Shown here in pieces: positions 23,303 through 33,127 of a DNA stretch of 64,000 nucleotides. Below the pieces are notes generated by a model. The model did no database searches and had not been told where the DNA came from. It worked only from the letters and a program-made list of their open reading frames with translations. This DNA is from Fimbriimonadales bacterium (GTDB lineage: Bacteria > Armatimonadota > Fimbriimonadia > Fimbriimonadales > ATM1): NCBI GenBank assembly GCA_035559795.1, contig DATMAR010000003.1, positions 1 through 64,000 of the forward strand. The letters run 5' to 3'. Made by a program: the position numbers and the translations under genes. The first letter of the stretch is position 1, and every line of letters begins with the position of its first letter.

Positions 23303-25567
23303 ATGAAAAAGCCTAAACGACGCTGGATTCGTTGGGTGAAACGAGCCCTCTGGACATTCGCTGCAGTTATCCTGCTTACATTTATTTCAGGGTCGGTTTA
23401 CGTTTATGCTCTCATGCGCTCTTTGGAAGGGCGGGTATCGCAACTCTCACAAATCGAGGCGGAACTGAGGCGCAACCCTACTGTGATTCTTGCCGACGAT
23501 GGGACAGTGCTTTACACGATGGCTGCGGAATATCGTGAGCCTATTAGTTGGAACAATTTACCGAAAGTCGTTATCGATGCAACGGTTGCAGCGGAAGACA
23601 AACGTTATTGGGAGCACAGAGGGATAGATTTTTTGGCGATTCTTCGAGCGATGATCGTGAACTTGCGCTCGGGAAGCGTGCGCCAGGGGGGGAGCACAAT
23701 CACGCAACAAGTTGCAAAAAGACTATTGACGACAAGCGAACGCACTTTGCGACGCAAACTCGAAGACGCATGTTTGGCTTTGCTCATCGAAAGACAGTAC
23801 ACCAAAGAACAGATTCTCACTCTTTATCTTAATCAAGTTTTCTACGGCTCTGGCGCATACGGAATCAAAGCAGCGGCTGACATTTATTTCGGAAAAGACG
23901 TCAGCAAACTCACCTTATCCGAGGCGGCGCTTCTTGCGCGAATTCCGAGGCGACCTTCCGAGGAAAATCCCTTCGTAAATCCCAAGGTGGCGAAAACCAA
24001 TCGTGACCTCGTACTGAAAATCATGCTGGAGGAAGGAAAAATTACACAAGAGGAATACGAAAAAGCGATATCGTCACCGATTCGCCTGTCCCCTCGCCCC
24101 GCCACGCAAATGGGAATTCTGCGCGCGCCTTATTTCGTGACTTACGTTTTAGAAGAGATGCGCAAGGAATTTCCGAACGAAGACTTCGCAAGGGGGGGAT
24201 ATGTTATCGAGACGACGCTGAATATAAAAGCGCAGCAAGCCGCAGAAAAAGCAGTCGCGGATACTCTCAAGCGAGAGAGAAGGAGACGAGTGAGAGAAGG
24301 TGCGATCGTCGTCATGAACTATCGCGGTGAGATTCTCGCCATGGTGGGGGGGAGCGATTTTAAAAAATCGCAGTACAACATCATTACTCACGGACACAGG
24401 CAACCTGGTTCCGCCTTCAAACCCTTCGTTTATGCGGCGGCGATGGAATACGGAATCATCCACCCCCGTTCTGTCGTCTCGAACGCTCCGTTCGTCTGGC
24501 GCGACCCCTATACGGGAAAAGTGTGGAAGCCGAGAGGGGGGGGTAGCGGAGGTTGGGTGAGCATACAAACCGCCATCGTGCGCTCGATAAACGTACCGGC
24601 TGTTCACGTGATGCGTATGGTCGGCGCAGAACAAGTCGCAAAATTCGCTAAAGACGTTTTCGGTTTCCGCTCACCGTTAGACCCGGTTTTGCCGCTTGCG
24701 CTAGGGGCGAGCGCAGTGAGTCCTCTGGAAATGGCCGAAGGTTACAGTGTTTTCGCAACGGGGGGGAACCGTGTTACACCTTACGGAATCAAAAGAGTGT
24801 TAGGACCTAACGGACAAGTATTACGGGAATATGCCCCTCGAATCATTCCGAATGTGCTTAGCCCGGCGACTGCTGAACCGATGCGCGACATTCTTCGCCG
24901 TGTCGTGCTTTCTGGAACGGGGAGAAACGCTTCGGGTGTGCTCAATGCTGCTGGGAAAACTGGCACGACACAATTGCATATGGATGCTTGGTTTTGCGGA
25001 TTTACCGATGAATTGATTGCTATCGCATGGGTTGCAAACGCAACCTACGATCCGAAACGAAACCCCCCCTGGAAATACGAGCCGATGGCAGGAGTTTTCG
25101 GGGGCCAAGTCGCAACTCGACTTTGGGCGGACGCCTTGAAACCGATCCAAAAAATAATCGGTGAAAAGGGAAACAACAAAACTCCGAAATTTTACGGAGG
25201 AAGCGAAGCTGGCGAAATTTCCGTTTCGATATGCACACTTAGTGGTGAGCGAGCGATACCGGGTGTTTGCGACGAGACAGAAACGAAACGGATGTCCGCT
25301 GCAGAAGCGAAGAAAATTCCGGTTTGCAGCATCCACCGCGAAATTCGAGAAGCTTCCCCGAAAGACGAAATTCGGGTAGAAGACGAAATGCCTTTGGAAC
25401 CTCCTCCAGAATCCCCCCCTCCACAAGCGTCCGACGAAAAGTTTGTAACCCTCGAGATTTGCCCTGAATCCGGTTTGCGCGCAACGATATATTGTCCCGT
25501 AAAGAGACAAACGAAATTCCGTGCAGGCGAGGAACCCAAACTCTCTTGTACAATCCATGGGCAATAA
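23303..25567 (+). CDS. mrcA: Class A penicillin-binding protein (PBP1A-type)
   Basis: 754 residues, bifunctional peptidoglycan synthase anchored by a helix at about 14-38. The GT51 domain has AAEDKRYWEHRGID (catalytic E98) and RQGGSTITQQVAK. The transpeptidase has SAFK (S370), SIN (S428) and KTGTT (K552). The C-terminal extension is Pro-rich and Cys-containing (EICPESGLRATIYCP, CTIHG), as in several PBP1A proteins. The PBP2 gene starts 7 nt later, so both cell-wall enzymes are co-transcribed. Several Gly-Gly pairs are written GGG GGG. Confidence 0.95.
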   Translation: MKKPKRRWIRWVKRALWTFAAVILLTFISGSVYVYALMRSLEGRVSQLSQIEAELRRNPTVILADDGTVLYTMAAEYREPISWNNLPKVVIDATVAAEDKRYWEHRGIDFLAILRAMIVNLRSGSVRQGGSTITQQVAKRLLTTSERTLRRKLEDACLALLIERQYTKEQILTLYLNQVFYGSGAYGIKAAADIYFGKDVSKLTLSEAALLARIPRRPSEENPFVNPKVAKTNRDLVLKIMLEEGKITQEEYEKAISSPIRLSPRPATQMGILRAPYFVTYVLEEMRKEFPNEDFARGGYVIETTLNIKAQQAAEKAVADTLKRERRRRVREGAIVVMNYRGEILAMVGGSDFKKSQYNIITHGHRQPGSAFKPFVYAAAMEYGIIHPRSVVSNAPFVWRDPYTGKVWKPRGGGSGGWVSIQTAIVRSINVPAVHVMRMVGAEQVAKFAKDVFGFRSPLDPVLPLALGASAVSPLEMAEGYSVFATGGNRVTPYGIKRVLGPNGQVLREYAPRIIPNVLSPATAEPMRDILRRVVLSGTGRNASGVLNAAGKTGTTQLHMDAWFCGFTDELIAIAWVANATYDPKRNPPWKYEPMAGVFGGQVATRLWADALKPIQKIIGEKGNNKTPKFYGGSEAGEISVSICTLSGERAIPGVCDETETKRMSAAEAKKIPVCSIHREIREASPKDEIRVEDEMPLEPPPESPPPQASDEKFVTLEICPESGLRATIYCPVKRQTKFRAGEEPKLSCTIHGQ

Positions 25568-25573
25568 AAAACC

Positions 25574-27370
25574 ATGAAGCCGAATCGGAAACCCAGTGGA
25601 CCCTATCTGCTCGATGCGAAGGTTAGGCATCGTGCGGATTTCACTGCGCAAATCGTTCCCGGTTTCGTCATTCTCGGCTTTGTAGTTCTGTTTTTGAGGC
25701 TTTGGTATCTTCAGGTCGTGAAGGGAGAAGAACTCAGCAGGCTCGCGATACGAAGCCGGACGATAGAAGAAGCGATTCCCCCCCCACGCGGTCAAATTGT
25801 GGACCGTGAAAATCGCCCCCTCGCCACGGTCGAACCCGCCCTCGCGGTGATGATTACACCGCACGAAATCATCCAGAAACCGGATGCAATTTCTCACCTC
25901 GCTAAAATCATCCAAGAAGACCCGAAAGAATTGCAAAACGCAATTCGAAATCACATGCATAGACGCTTTCTGCCTTTCGTCGAAAAAGTCGGTCTGCGAG
26001 AAAATCAAGCCATCGCAATCGAAGAGCAACGCGCGTTTTTGCCCGGTGTGTTCGTGCGTTCTTTGCCCGTGAGAAAATATCATCATGGCAAAGCATTAGC
26101 GCACGTGATTGGTTATGTCGGAGGTTTGGACGAAAAAGACATCGAACGCATCTTGGCAATAAGCAAAATGCTCCCGCCTTTCACCGGAAAAATCGGTATC
26201 GAGCGCGCTTACGACGACAAACTCATGGGAACTCCCGGCATAGAAGCAGTGGAAGTAGATAGTAGAGGCAAACCTTTACGACCTCGCACGAGCGAACCTC
26301 CCATCCCCGGTTCAAAACTCGTATTAACTTTAGATTTAGACCTTCAAGAATTCGCCGCAAGCGTGCTTCAGAACAAAAGGGGGGCGATAGTCGCTTTGAA
26401 TCCGAAAAACGGAGAAATCCTTTGTCTTTATAGCAACGCTTCCTACGACCCCAACTTATTCGTGAAAGGAATCACCGCGGCGCAATGGGAACAACTTTCC
26501 AAAGACCCTCGCCTTCCTTTGCACAATCGCGCGATTGCCAGTGCTTATGCTCCCGGCTCGACTTTCAAACTCGTTACATTGATTGCCGGAATCAAAACAG
26601 GCGTAATCACTCCTTCGACCACATTCGTATGCAGGGGGGGATTGAAGGTCGGAAACCGATATTTTCGCTGTTTGGGAGTTCATGGGAGCGTGAATTTCGA
26701 ACGCGCCATCGAAAAATCTTGTAATGTATTTTTTGCGGAAATCGCAACGCGTGTGCAGCGTCATGATATCGTCGAGGTCGCGAAAGAATTCGGTTTCGGA
26801 ACTAAATTGGGAATCGACATTCTGGGAGAAAGCACAGGGACACTACCGAGTTCTGCATGGCTCGAGAAAAACGGAATCCGATGGTATTTAGGTGACAGTG
26901 TGAACCTTTCCATAGGGCAAGGTTATTTGGGGGGGACACCTCTCCAACTCGCGAATTACGCTTCGACAATCGCAAATAAGGGAATCGCATACAAACCTCA
27001 CCTCGTGCGGAGCATCGTCCCATCTACCCCCGATCAGCCCCCCCAAGAAATCGAACCCGTTGTCTTTTCTAAACTGAATATAGACTCTTTGTGGTGGGAT
27101 AGAATTACGAATGCAATGGTGCGTGTGGTAGACACGGGAACAGGACGCGCAGCGCACATCGAGGGTGTTCGTTTTGCAGGTAAAACAGGCACGGCACAGC
27201 AAAAACGCGGTGCTACACCTCATGCTCTTTTTATTGGGTTTGCGCCTGCAGACGACCCCGAAATCGCTATCGCAGTCGTTCTCGAGGGAGCAGGACAGGG
27301 GGGGCAAGTCGCCGCACCCATAGCCGGAAAAGTCGTGAGGTTCTATTTGCAAAAAATCGGCGCTTTGTAA
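25574..27370 (+). CDS. mrdA: Penicillin-binding protein 2
   Basis: 598 residues. One N-terminal membrane helix (about 28-48), then the class B dimerisation domain starting with PPPRGQIVDRENRPLA. The transpeptidase motifs are STFK (S329), SCN (382-384) and KTG (K537, in FAGKTGTAQQ). ERAYDDKLMGTPG is typical of the PBP2/MrdA branch, which works with RodA in side-wall synthesis. It begins 7 nt after the PBP1A gene. No rodA or mreBCD is in the window. Confidence 0.93.
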   Translation: MKPNRKPSGPYLLDAKVRHRADFTAQIVPGFVILGFVVLFLRLWYLQVVKGEELSRLAIRSRTIEEAIPPPRGQIVDRENRPLATVEPALAVMITPHEIIQKPDAISHLAKIIQEDPKELQNAIRNHMHRRFLPFVEKVGLRENQAIAIEEQRAFLPGVFVRSLPVRKYHHGKALAHVIGYVGGLDEKDIERILAISKMLPPFTGKIGIERAYDDKLMGTPGIEAVEVDSRGKPLRPRTSEPPIPGSKLVLTLDLDLQEFAASVLQNKRGAIVALNPKNGEILCLYSNASYDPNLFVKGITAAQWEQLSKDPRLPLHNRAIASAYAPGSTFKLVTLIAGIKTGVITPSTTFVCRGGLKVGNRYFRCLGVHGSVNFERAIEKSCNVFFAEIATRVQRHDIVEVAKEFGFGTKLGIDILGESTGTLPSSAWLEKNGIRWYLGDSVNLSIGQGYLGGTPLQLANYASTIANKGIAYKPHLVRSIVPSTPDQPPQEIEPVVFSKLNIDSLWWDRITNAMVRVVDTGTGRAAHIEGVRFAGKTGTAQQKRGATPHALFIGFAPADDPEIAIAVVLEGAGQGGQVAAPIAGKVVRFYLQKIGAL

Positions 27371-27406
27371 AAGGCTTTTCAGCGAAATGTGCTTTTTACG
27401 AAATTC

Positions 27407-29554
27407 TTATTTCAACTTTTCCACTTCTGACCGAATCTCATCCGCTTTTTTATCGTTCCCTTCGCTTCGATAGAGTTCTATCAATCTCTCGGAAACCGAG
27501 AGCAATTCCGCATACAATTCCTGTATCTTTTCCGGCGTTTCGCTTGCGAGGATACGAGGTGCTAAGGATAAATCCCCCCCCGTAATCCTCATCAACTCCG
27601 TGTACGTTTTCTTTCGATAATCGGCAAGAATCCGAAATGCCCCCTCCAGCATCTCGATCTCTCTTCGCGCATCACCTTGTTCTCTCGCAATCTCAGCCAA
27701 GTATAAACGCGCAGGTAGAGTATCCGTATTCACGAGCCACGGCAAAGCATTGTAACGAAAATACTCCGAGTTCTCCATTTTCACAATCTCTTCTGCTTCT
27801 TTGCGCGCGTTCGCTGTATATCCTTCGTTTTTTAGAAACAGGAAAAAATCGGCTCGATAGCGAGGGTTATGAGGAGAGAGTTCGATTGCGCGACGAAAAC
27901 TTTCCATAGCCTTTGTCTTTTCGCCCGCGAGGATTTGCGCTTCTGCAAGCCATGAGAAAGAAGCAGAACTGGGACGCAATTTCACCAAACGCTCGAAATA
28001 CGACAATGCCTGTTTCGCCTTACTGCGAGAACCGGTTTCGTGCGCTTCGAATAATAGAGATTTTCCTGCTGTCAACAGTGGAATGGGATTTAAAGGAGAT
28101 ATTTTCGATGCGAATTCGAAACGCGAATAAGCGGAGTCTCTATCATTCGCGAAACGATATAAACCATCCGCGACGAAACCCTCCGCAGTCGCAGATGTTA
28201 ATAGATACAGAAAAGCACCCAATGGAATTAAGACGAAAACGAACATCTGAACGAGTTTGCTCCACTGTTCTGGACGAACTCCATCCGCAGAAAGCAGAAG
28301 TCCGAGGCCCAGCAGTGTGAAGAAGATGACCGAAAAACCGAAATAACTGAAACTGGATTCGACCAAACCATTCGCCCCCCCAGCGGCTATAGAACCCAAT
28401 ATTCCGCAACGTAAGAAGTTGTTTTCCCATGAAACAGCGCGATGGGGCTGACCTACATATGTTAACCATCCTAACCCGAAAAGCAACATCATCGCTAAAG
28501 CGAAAAACCCTGCCTCCGCTGCCATCTGCAAATAAGCGTTATGAGCGAGACGAGAGCCGGGAATGGAGAAATATCGTGGATTCATTTCGGCAAACGTCCC
28601 GATTCCCCCCCCTGCAAAAGGTAATTGTTTGATCATATCGAAAGTTTCCTGCCATAATTTTATACGATAGCCTACGGATTGTTCTCCTTCTTGCGATGCT
28701 GTCGCAATCCTCATAGTCGGCTCTTTCCCTTCGCCTACCGGGATGTACACTAAAAAAAGTAAAACACCTAAGATCACCCCGCTCACGACAGAGACTCTCG
28801 CAAAATTACCCCACGGGAATTTTCGTGTTCGAAATGCCTCTCCTATCGCGAAAATTCCAAAAACGATTAAGCCAACTAATGCACTCAAAAGCCCCCCCTT
28901 AGATTGGGTTAACCAAAGCGCACAAAGAATCACGGCGAGTCCGAAAGAATAAGCGACGATTTTCGAAAGAGACTCGCCGGTTCGAATGATCGAAAGCGCA
29001 AGAAGTGCGGGCAAACTCAACGCCAATACCGAAGCCAATGCATTCGGGTTCTGCCATCCTGCGAAAATTCTCCAATTACTGACGCCCGATGTGATGTATT
29101 CGCGAACCCCGTCTACACTTACTATAAAAATCGAGATTCCAAGCACTTGCAGCGCCAACGTTGTTCCCTCTCCTCTTCCCAAACAAAAAATGCTCAAGAA
29201 AAGCACAAAAACATAAATCGTCCAGCGGGGGAATTCTAAAAGGGATTCATGCGGAAAAGAAGTGAAGAACAACGACAAGCCTAAAAGTCCCCACAAAGCG
29301 AACAAACTTACCGTAAGAAACGGCGCAGGCAAAGGGAGAACGCGTCTTTTATAAACCGCAGAGAAAATCCCGCATAGAACGAGAAAAGCAATAAGCGCTT
29401 GACCGATAGAGGGAACCATGCGCTCGACGAAGATTCGATAGAACCATTCGTCCGGCGCTATGGGGTCCGCGCCTAACGGTATTCGCCCCCCCAACCATGG
29501 AGAGAGTGCGAGCGCAGATAAGAAAAAAATCGTAGACCGACGTTCGGATTTCAA
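27407..29554 (-). CDS. O-antigen ligase/polymerase family protein with TPR tail
   Basis: 715 residues. About a dozen membrane helices cover residues 10-470. The Wzy_C signature lies around RIKLWQETFDMIKQLPFAGGGIGTF and SRLAHNAYLQMAAEAGFFAL, with the usual loop histidine. The C-terminal part (about 480-715) contains TPR-like helices (ALSYFERLVKLRPSSASF, AMESFRRAIELSPHNPRY). Such WaaL/Wzy-type proteins transfer or polymerise undecaprenyl-linked glycans on the outer face of the inner membrane. Its start overlaps the upstream glycosyltransferase stop by 4 nt, forming a three-gene polysaccharide operon. Confidence 0.87.
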   Translation of the reverse strand: MKSERRSTIFFLSALALSPWLGGRIPLGADPIAPDEWFYRIFVERMVPSIGQALIAFLVLCGIFSAVYKRRVLPLPAPFLTVSLFALWGLLGLSLFFTSFPHESLLEFPRWTIYVFVLFLSIFCLGRGEGTTLALQVLGISIFIVSVDGVREYITSGVSNWRIFAGWQNPNALASVLALSLPALLALSIIRTGESLSKIVAYSFGLAVILCALWLTQSKGGLLSALVGLIVFGIFAIGEAFRTRKFPWGNFARVSVVSGVILGVLLFLVYIPVGEGKEPTMRIATASQEGEQSVGYRIKLWQETFDMIKQLPFAGGGIGTFAEMNPRYFSIPGSRLAHNAYLQMAAEAGFFALAMMLLFGLGWLTYVGQPHRAVSWENNFLRCGILGSIAAGGANGLVESSFSYFGFSVIFFTLLGLGLLLSADGVRPEQWSKLVQMFVFVLIPLGAFLYLLTSATAEGFVADGLYRFANDRDSAYSRFEFASKISPLNPIPLLTAGKSLLFEAHETGSRSKAKQALSYFERLVKLRPSSASFSWLAEAQILAGEKTKAMESFRRAIELSPHNPRYRADFFLFLKNEGYTANARKEAEEIVKMENSEYFRYNALPWLVNTDTLPARLYLAEIAREQGDARREIEMLEGAFRILADYRKKTYTELMRITGGDLSLAPRILASETPEKIQELYAELLSVSERLIELYRSEGNDKKADEIRSEVEKLK

Positions 29555-30453
29555 GCGCGTTTCAACCCCCGCACCACTGCGTGAAAAACATTCCTTAAAA
29601 TCAAACTATTCTGCCGGAGAAAGAGAAAATCCCATGCCGCGAGGAGAACGAACGGACGAAACACGAAAGGAACGTTCTTCATATAATGTTTTTTATAAAA
29701 TAAAAGCATACTGCGATGAAACTGACGTATCATTCGGTTCGCAGCCTTATCCGTGCTTCGCCCGATTGCGTGAGTGATTACCGCAGTCGGAAGATACACC
29801 ACGCGATAATTCGATTGATGTGTACGGTAGCACAAATCTACGTCTTCCAAGTACATAAAAAAACGTTCGTCGAACCCCCCCAATCTTTCGAAAACTTCCC
29901 GCCTCACGCAAATCGCAGCGCCGCTCACCCAATCTACATCCTTCGCTTCGTCATGCGCCCAATCCTGCATTAAATACTCCCGTGTATAACGGTTCTTAGG
30001 AAACAATTTCCCTAAAATCGTATTACGGAAAAGCGCCGCTTGAGGAGTCGGAAATCTTCTGCAACTAAACTGCAAAGAACCGTCCGGATTGAGCAACTTC
30101 GGACCCAAAACCCCCACCGGAGGGTTCTCTTTCATAAATTCTACGATGTTTCGAATCGCATGAGGATGAACGATTGTATCGGAATTCAAAGGCATGAACA
30201 ATTTGCCTTTAGAATAATGAAAATTCAAATTATGCCCCCCCGCAAAACCGATGTTGTAGCAAAGACGAATCAAACGCACCCAGGGGAATTCCTTTTGAAC
30301 CATCTCCGCACTCCCGTCTATGCTCGCGTTATCCGCGACGATGACCTCGAAACGTGCTTCGTCCCTTACTTTCTCGAGACTCTGCAGACATGCGCGAAGG
30401 TCTTCTAAAGTATTCCAACTACAAATTGATAGGGTCAGGTCGAAATCCTGCAT
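29551..30453 (-). CDS. Family 2 glycosyltransferase
   Basis: 300 residues. The GT-A fold opens with LTLSICSWNTLEDLRACLQSL, then VIVADNASIDGSAEM, LIRLCYNIGFAGGHNLN and the metal-binding LNSDT. The central GAAICVRREVFERLGGFDERFFMYLEDVDLCYR is the acceptor-side motif of rhamnosyltransferase-like GT2 enzymes. A C-terminal hydrophobic stretch may associate with the membrane. The ATG at 30453 overlaps the preceding GT2 gene by 35 nt, and the end overlaps the ligase gene by 4 nt. Sugar donor unknown. Confidence 0.9.
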   Translation of the reverse strand: MQDFDLTLSICSWNTLEDLRACLQSLEKVRDEARFEVIVADNASIDGSAEMVQKEFPWVRLIRLCYNIGFAGGHNLNFHYSKGKLFMPLNSDTIVHPHAIRNIVEFMKENPPVGVLGPKLLNPDGSLQFSCRRFPTPQAALFRNTILGKLFPKNRYTREYLMQDWAHDEAKDVDWVSGAAICVRREVFERLGGFDERFFMYLEDVDLCYRTHQSNYRVVYLPTAVITHAIGRSTDKAANRMIRQFHRSMLLFYKKHYMKNVPFVFRPFVLLAAWDFLFLRQNSLILRNVFHAVVRGLKRA

Positions 30454-31294
30454 GAAAACCTCGCGCTCGAATAAAAGCGGCGATATATACCGCCGCTACG
30501 AAAAAAGGAAATAGAACGATATTCCATCCGTGAAAATACCACTTTCGATAATAACGAATCAGGCTTCGATGGGATTCCCATATCATCGCCTTGCGAACTC
30601 GACGAGTGCTCGCCCCACCGTGATGAATAACTCGAACCTCTGGCGAATAACGAATTTTCCATCCTCGCAACCTCATTCGATAAAGCAAATCCACTTCATT
30701 AAAAAAAATCGGAAACTGCTCGTCCATCAGCCCTACTTCCTCGATCGCTTTTTTCCGGAACATCAAAAACGAACCCATCGGTTGTTCGACATCCGCTTCT
30801 TTCGAGTAATCGAAATCCGGCATTCGGTAGGCGTTGAAGAATCGGCTTCTCGGAAAAAGATTCGAAAAACCGGTCACTTGCCAAAAGAGCGCTAATGGAG
30901 TCGGGAAACTCCGAATGCTTCGTTGCGTAGTTCCATCGGGGTTGAGAAGTCTTCCAGCCAATGCCCCCACCTCCATTGCCTCCTTCATGAGCCTCACTGC
31001 CTTCGATAAACTATCATCGAAAAATTCCGTATCGGGATTGAGTGTCAAAAGAAATTCACCTCGAGATTCTCGAAAACCCAAATTGTTCGCCGCCGCATAT
31101 CCTATGTTTCCTGGAAGTGCAAAAAGACGCACCTCGGGAAACTCGAGCGAACACATTTCGGCAGAACTATCCTTACTACCATTGTCAATCACGAGAACTT
31201 CCCAGTCTCCATCTGGAGGATGTTTGAAAATAGACGCCAAACATCGTTGGAGATAATCCTTGGTGTTCCAATTCACGATGATGATGCTCAGCAT
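30419..31294 (-). CDS. Family 2 glycosyltransferase
   Basis: 291 residues, a paralogue of the following gene: LSIIIVNWNTKDYLQRCLASI, VLVIDNGSKDSSAEM, LPGNIGYAAANNLGF, LNPDTEF (metal-binding aspartate) and MGSFLMFRKKAIEEVGLMDEQFPIFFNEVDLLYR. A C-terminal hydrophobic helix (NIVLFPFFVAAVYIAAF) suggests membrane association. First gene of the GT2-GT2-polymerase operon. The rfbD gene at 51.5 kb shows that dTDP-rhamnose can probably be made, a plausible donor, but this is inference. Confidence 0.9.
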   Translation of the reverse strand: MLSIIIVNWNTKDYLQRCLASIFKHPPDGDWEVLVIDNGSKDSSAEMCSLEFPEVRLFALPGNIGYAAANNLGFRESRGEFLLTLNPDTEFFDDSLSKAVRLMKEAMEVGALAGRLLNPDGTTQRSIRSFPTPLALFWQVTGFSNLFPRSRFFNAYRMPDFDYSKEADVEQPMGSFLMFRKKAIEEVGLMDEQFPIFFNEVDLLYRMRLRGWKIRYSPEVRVIHHGGASTRRVRKAMIWESHRSLIRYYRKWYFHGWNIVLFPFFVAAVYIAAFIRARGFHAGFRPDPINL

Positions 31295-31357
31295 GACGAG
31301 CCGGAGAGTTCCATCAAGCGTACCTCCGCCGCGGTTATTTGTTTCATTGCATTCTCC

Positions 31358-31379
31358 GTGGTAGCGCCGTAAGGCGCGA
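31358..31379 (+). repeat. REP-like palindrome (family C, copy 3)
   Basis: GTGGTAG head, then GCGCC-GTAA-GGCGC stem-loop and GA end. It lies just upstream of the NlpC/P60 gene promoter. Confidence 0.7.
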
Positions 31380-31433
31380 CCTCTCAGGACCGCACGGAGG
31401 CGAAAAAACCTTCGAAAAGGGGCGCCTTAGGGG

Positions 31434-31463
31434 TTGACATGCCCATCCTAGATGGGCTAAGGT
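31434..31463 (+). promoter_or_regulatory. Promoter with operator-like palindrome in the spacer
   Basis: TTGACA at 31434 and TAAGGT at 31458, 18 nt apart. A perfect GCCCATC-CTA-GATGGGC inverted repeat (31441-31457) fills almost the whole spacer, suggesting a repressor or MerR-type activator site. It drives the NlpC/P60 gene. Confidence 0.5.
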
Positions 31464-31504
31464 GTACGAGAATCTAGGCAGGTAGGCTACGAAGGAGGGA
31501 AAAA

Positions 31505-33127
31505 CTGCGAAAGATAGTATTGAGCAGCATACTGACCCTAGTAGTGGGAAGCCTAGCCTTGGCATCCCCCAAAGGGAACCCAAAATCCTCGATAAATTCC
31601 CCTAAAAACTCCTCAGCTACAACCGTTTATGTCAAAAAGCCTGCGGTTCGCGTGAGGAAAAGCCCCTCGCTCGATTCCCCTGTTCTCGCGCAAGTAGATG
31701 CGGGGAGAAAGGCGAAGGTGTTGGCAGTCGCTGGGAAATGGGCGAAGGTGCAGTTTCCCGGAGGCACTCTCGGCTTTATCAAAAGGGAATTTCTCGGGAC
31801 GAAGCCCCCGTCGACTCAGTCTTCCTCCAAGACAACCGCGCCAGAAAATAAAGTAACTCCGGCAAGTGGGAAAGTATTTATCAAAGCTACGAATGTCCGA
31901 CTCCGTCAATCTCCTTCTATGAACGCTAAGTCCATTGCTGTCGTTCAAAAGGGACAGCCATGTTATCTATTGGGAACTCGAGGTTCATGGGCTAAAGTCA
32001 AATTCGCTACAGGAAAAACAGGTTACGTGCGGAGAGATTTCATCGCAAGAGCCACAGCGAATATTAATCAAAAAGCGAATATCAAGCAGAATACGAGTTA
32101 TCGAACTCTTGTCGTCCACAAAGGCGATAACGATTACAAGATTGCAAAACGCCTCGGAGTTACGGTTTCCGCACTCCACAGCGCAAATCCGGGAGTGAAA
32201 TGGTCTCGCCTGCAAATTGGACAGACATTAAAAATCCCTTCCAAAGTTGGAAAACCATCATTCAGTGCATCCGGTGAAAAGATCAACTACATTCCTACAC
32301 GCTTAGCAAAAATCAATCGCCCTGATGTAAGCATACGAAAAGGTCCTAGCACAAGCACTTCGCGTGTGACCAAGGTCAATATCGGAACGGTTGCAACCAT
32401 CCTCGGTCGTTCTGGAGCTTGGTACAAAGTAAAGTTTCCGAAAGGAACCATCGGTTACGTGCGTGGCGATTTTCTAAACCCATATTACAACCGAGCATCC
32501 GGAAGCAGAAACACAAAATTTTTAGCAACCAACAGCAAAGGCTCTAAACGGTCTGCGAAATGGGATTCCTCTTCACTCAGCATCGTAGACCGCGCCATGT
32601 CTCTTTTAGGGACTCGCTATCGGTATGGGGGCACAACCACGAGGGGATTCGATTGTTCAGGATTCGTTTATTACTTATATAAAACCACGAAGGGTGTGAC
32701 TCTTCCCAGGCGTTCCAGAGACCAAGTATCCGTCGGAACGCCAGTGAAAAGGAGCGAATTGAAACCCGGGGACATCGTTTTATTCCGCACGGGAAGAAGC
32801 CGAAAAATCAATCACGCGGGCGTATACATCGGGAATGGGAAGTTCGTTCACTCGAGTAGTGCGCGCGGGCAGGTGAAAATAGACAGCCTCGATTCCGGAT
32901 ATTACAAAGGAAGGTTGGTGGCTGCGAGGCGCTTAGTCACGAAAGGTGAAAAGAAATCCGCTTCGAAACCATCTCCAAAAATAGCATCGAAATCAGAAGA
33001 AAAACCCAAGCCTACTTCCTTGCCGAAAAAAGAAAATTTAACGGCTGCAACGCCTAAGCCCGAAACGAAAGAAACCTCCAAAGATGGCGAAGCGAAAGCC
33101 GAACCAACGAAAAAAGACAAAGAGTAG
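31505..33127 (+). CDS. SH3-LysM-NlpC/P60 cell-wall hydrolase (CTG start)
   Basis: 540 residues if translation starts at CTG 31505, which I prefer: AGGAGG sits 6 nt upstream and the product then begins with RKIVLSSILTLVVGSLALAS, a normal signal peptide. The in-frame TTG 31520 is about 20 nt from the ribosome site and loses the basic end. Domains: two bacterial SH3 repeats, a LysM domain (LVVHKGDNDYKIAKRLGV), a third SH3, then NlpC/P60 with catalytic C384 in FDCSGF and a histidine in INHAGVYIG. The tail is Lys/Pro-rich. Probably a secreted D-glutamyl endopeptidase of peptidoglycan. Its TAG stop lies inside a REP-like repeat. Confidence 0.88.
   Translation: MRKIVLSSILTLVVGSLALASPKGNPKSSINSPKNSSATTVYVKKPAVRVRKSPSLDSPVLAQVDAGRKAKVLAVAGKWAKVQFPGGTLGFIKREFLGTKPPSTQSSSKTTAPENKVTPASGKVFIKATNVRLRQSPSMNAKSIAVVQKGQPCYLLGTRGSWAKVKFATGKTGYVRRDFIARATANINQKANIKQNTSYRTLVVHKGDNDYKIAKRLGVTVSALHSANPGVKWSRLQIGQTLKIPSKVGKPSFSASGEKINYIPTRLAKINRPDVSIRKGPSTSTSRVTKVNIGTVATILGRSGAWYKVKFPKGTIGYVRGDFLNPYYNRASGSRNTKFLATNSKGSKRSAKWDSSSLSIVDRAMSLLGTRYRYGGTTTRGFDCSGFVYYLYKTTKGVTLPRRSRDQVSVGTPVKRSELKPGDIVLFRTGRSRKINHAGVYIGNGKFVHSSSARGQVKIDSLDSGYYKGRLVAARRLVTKGEKKSASKPSPKIASKSEEKPKPTSLPKKENLTAATPKPETKETSKDGEAKAEPTKKDKE

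Noticed and set aside
24821-26086. Minus-strand frame of 421 codons opposite mrcA and mrdA
   Set aside because: It lies antisense to two genes with complete catalytic motifs and spans their junction; its composition is that of a reverse-complement artefact.
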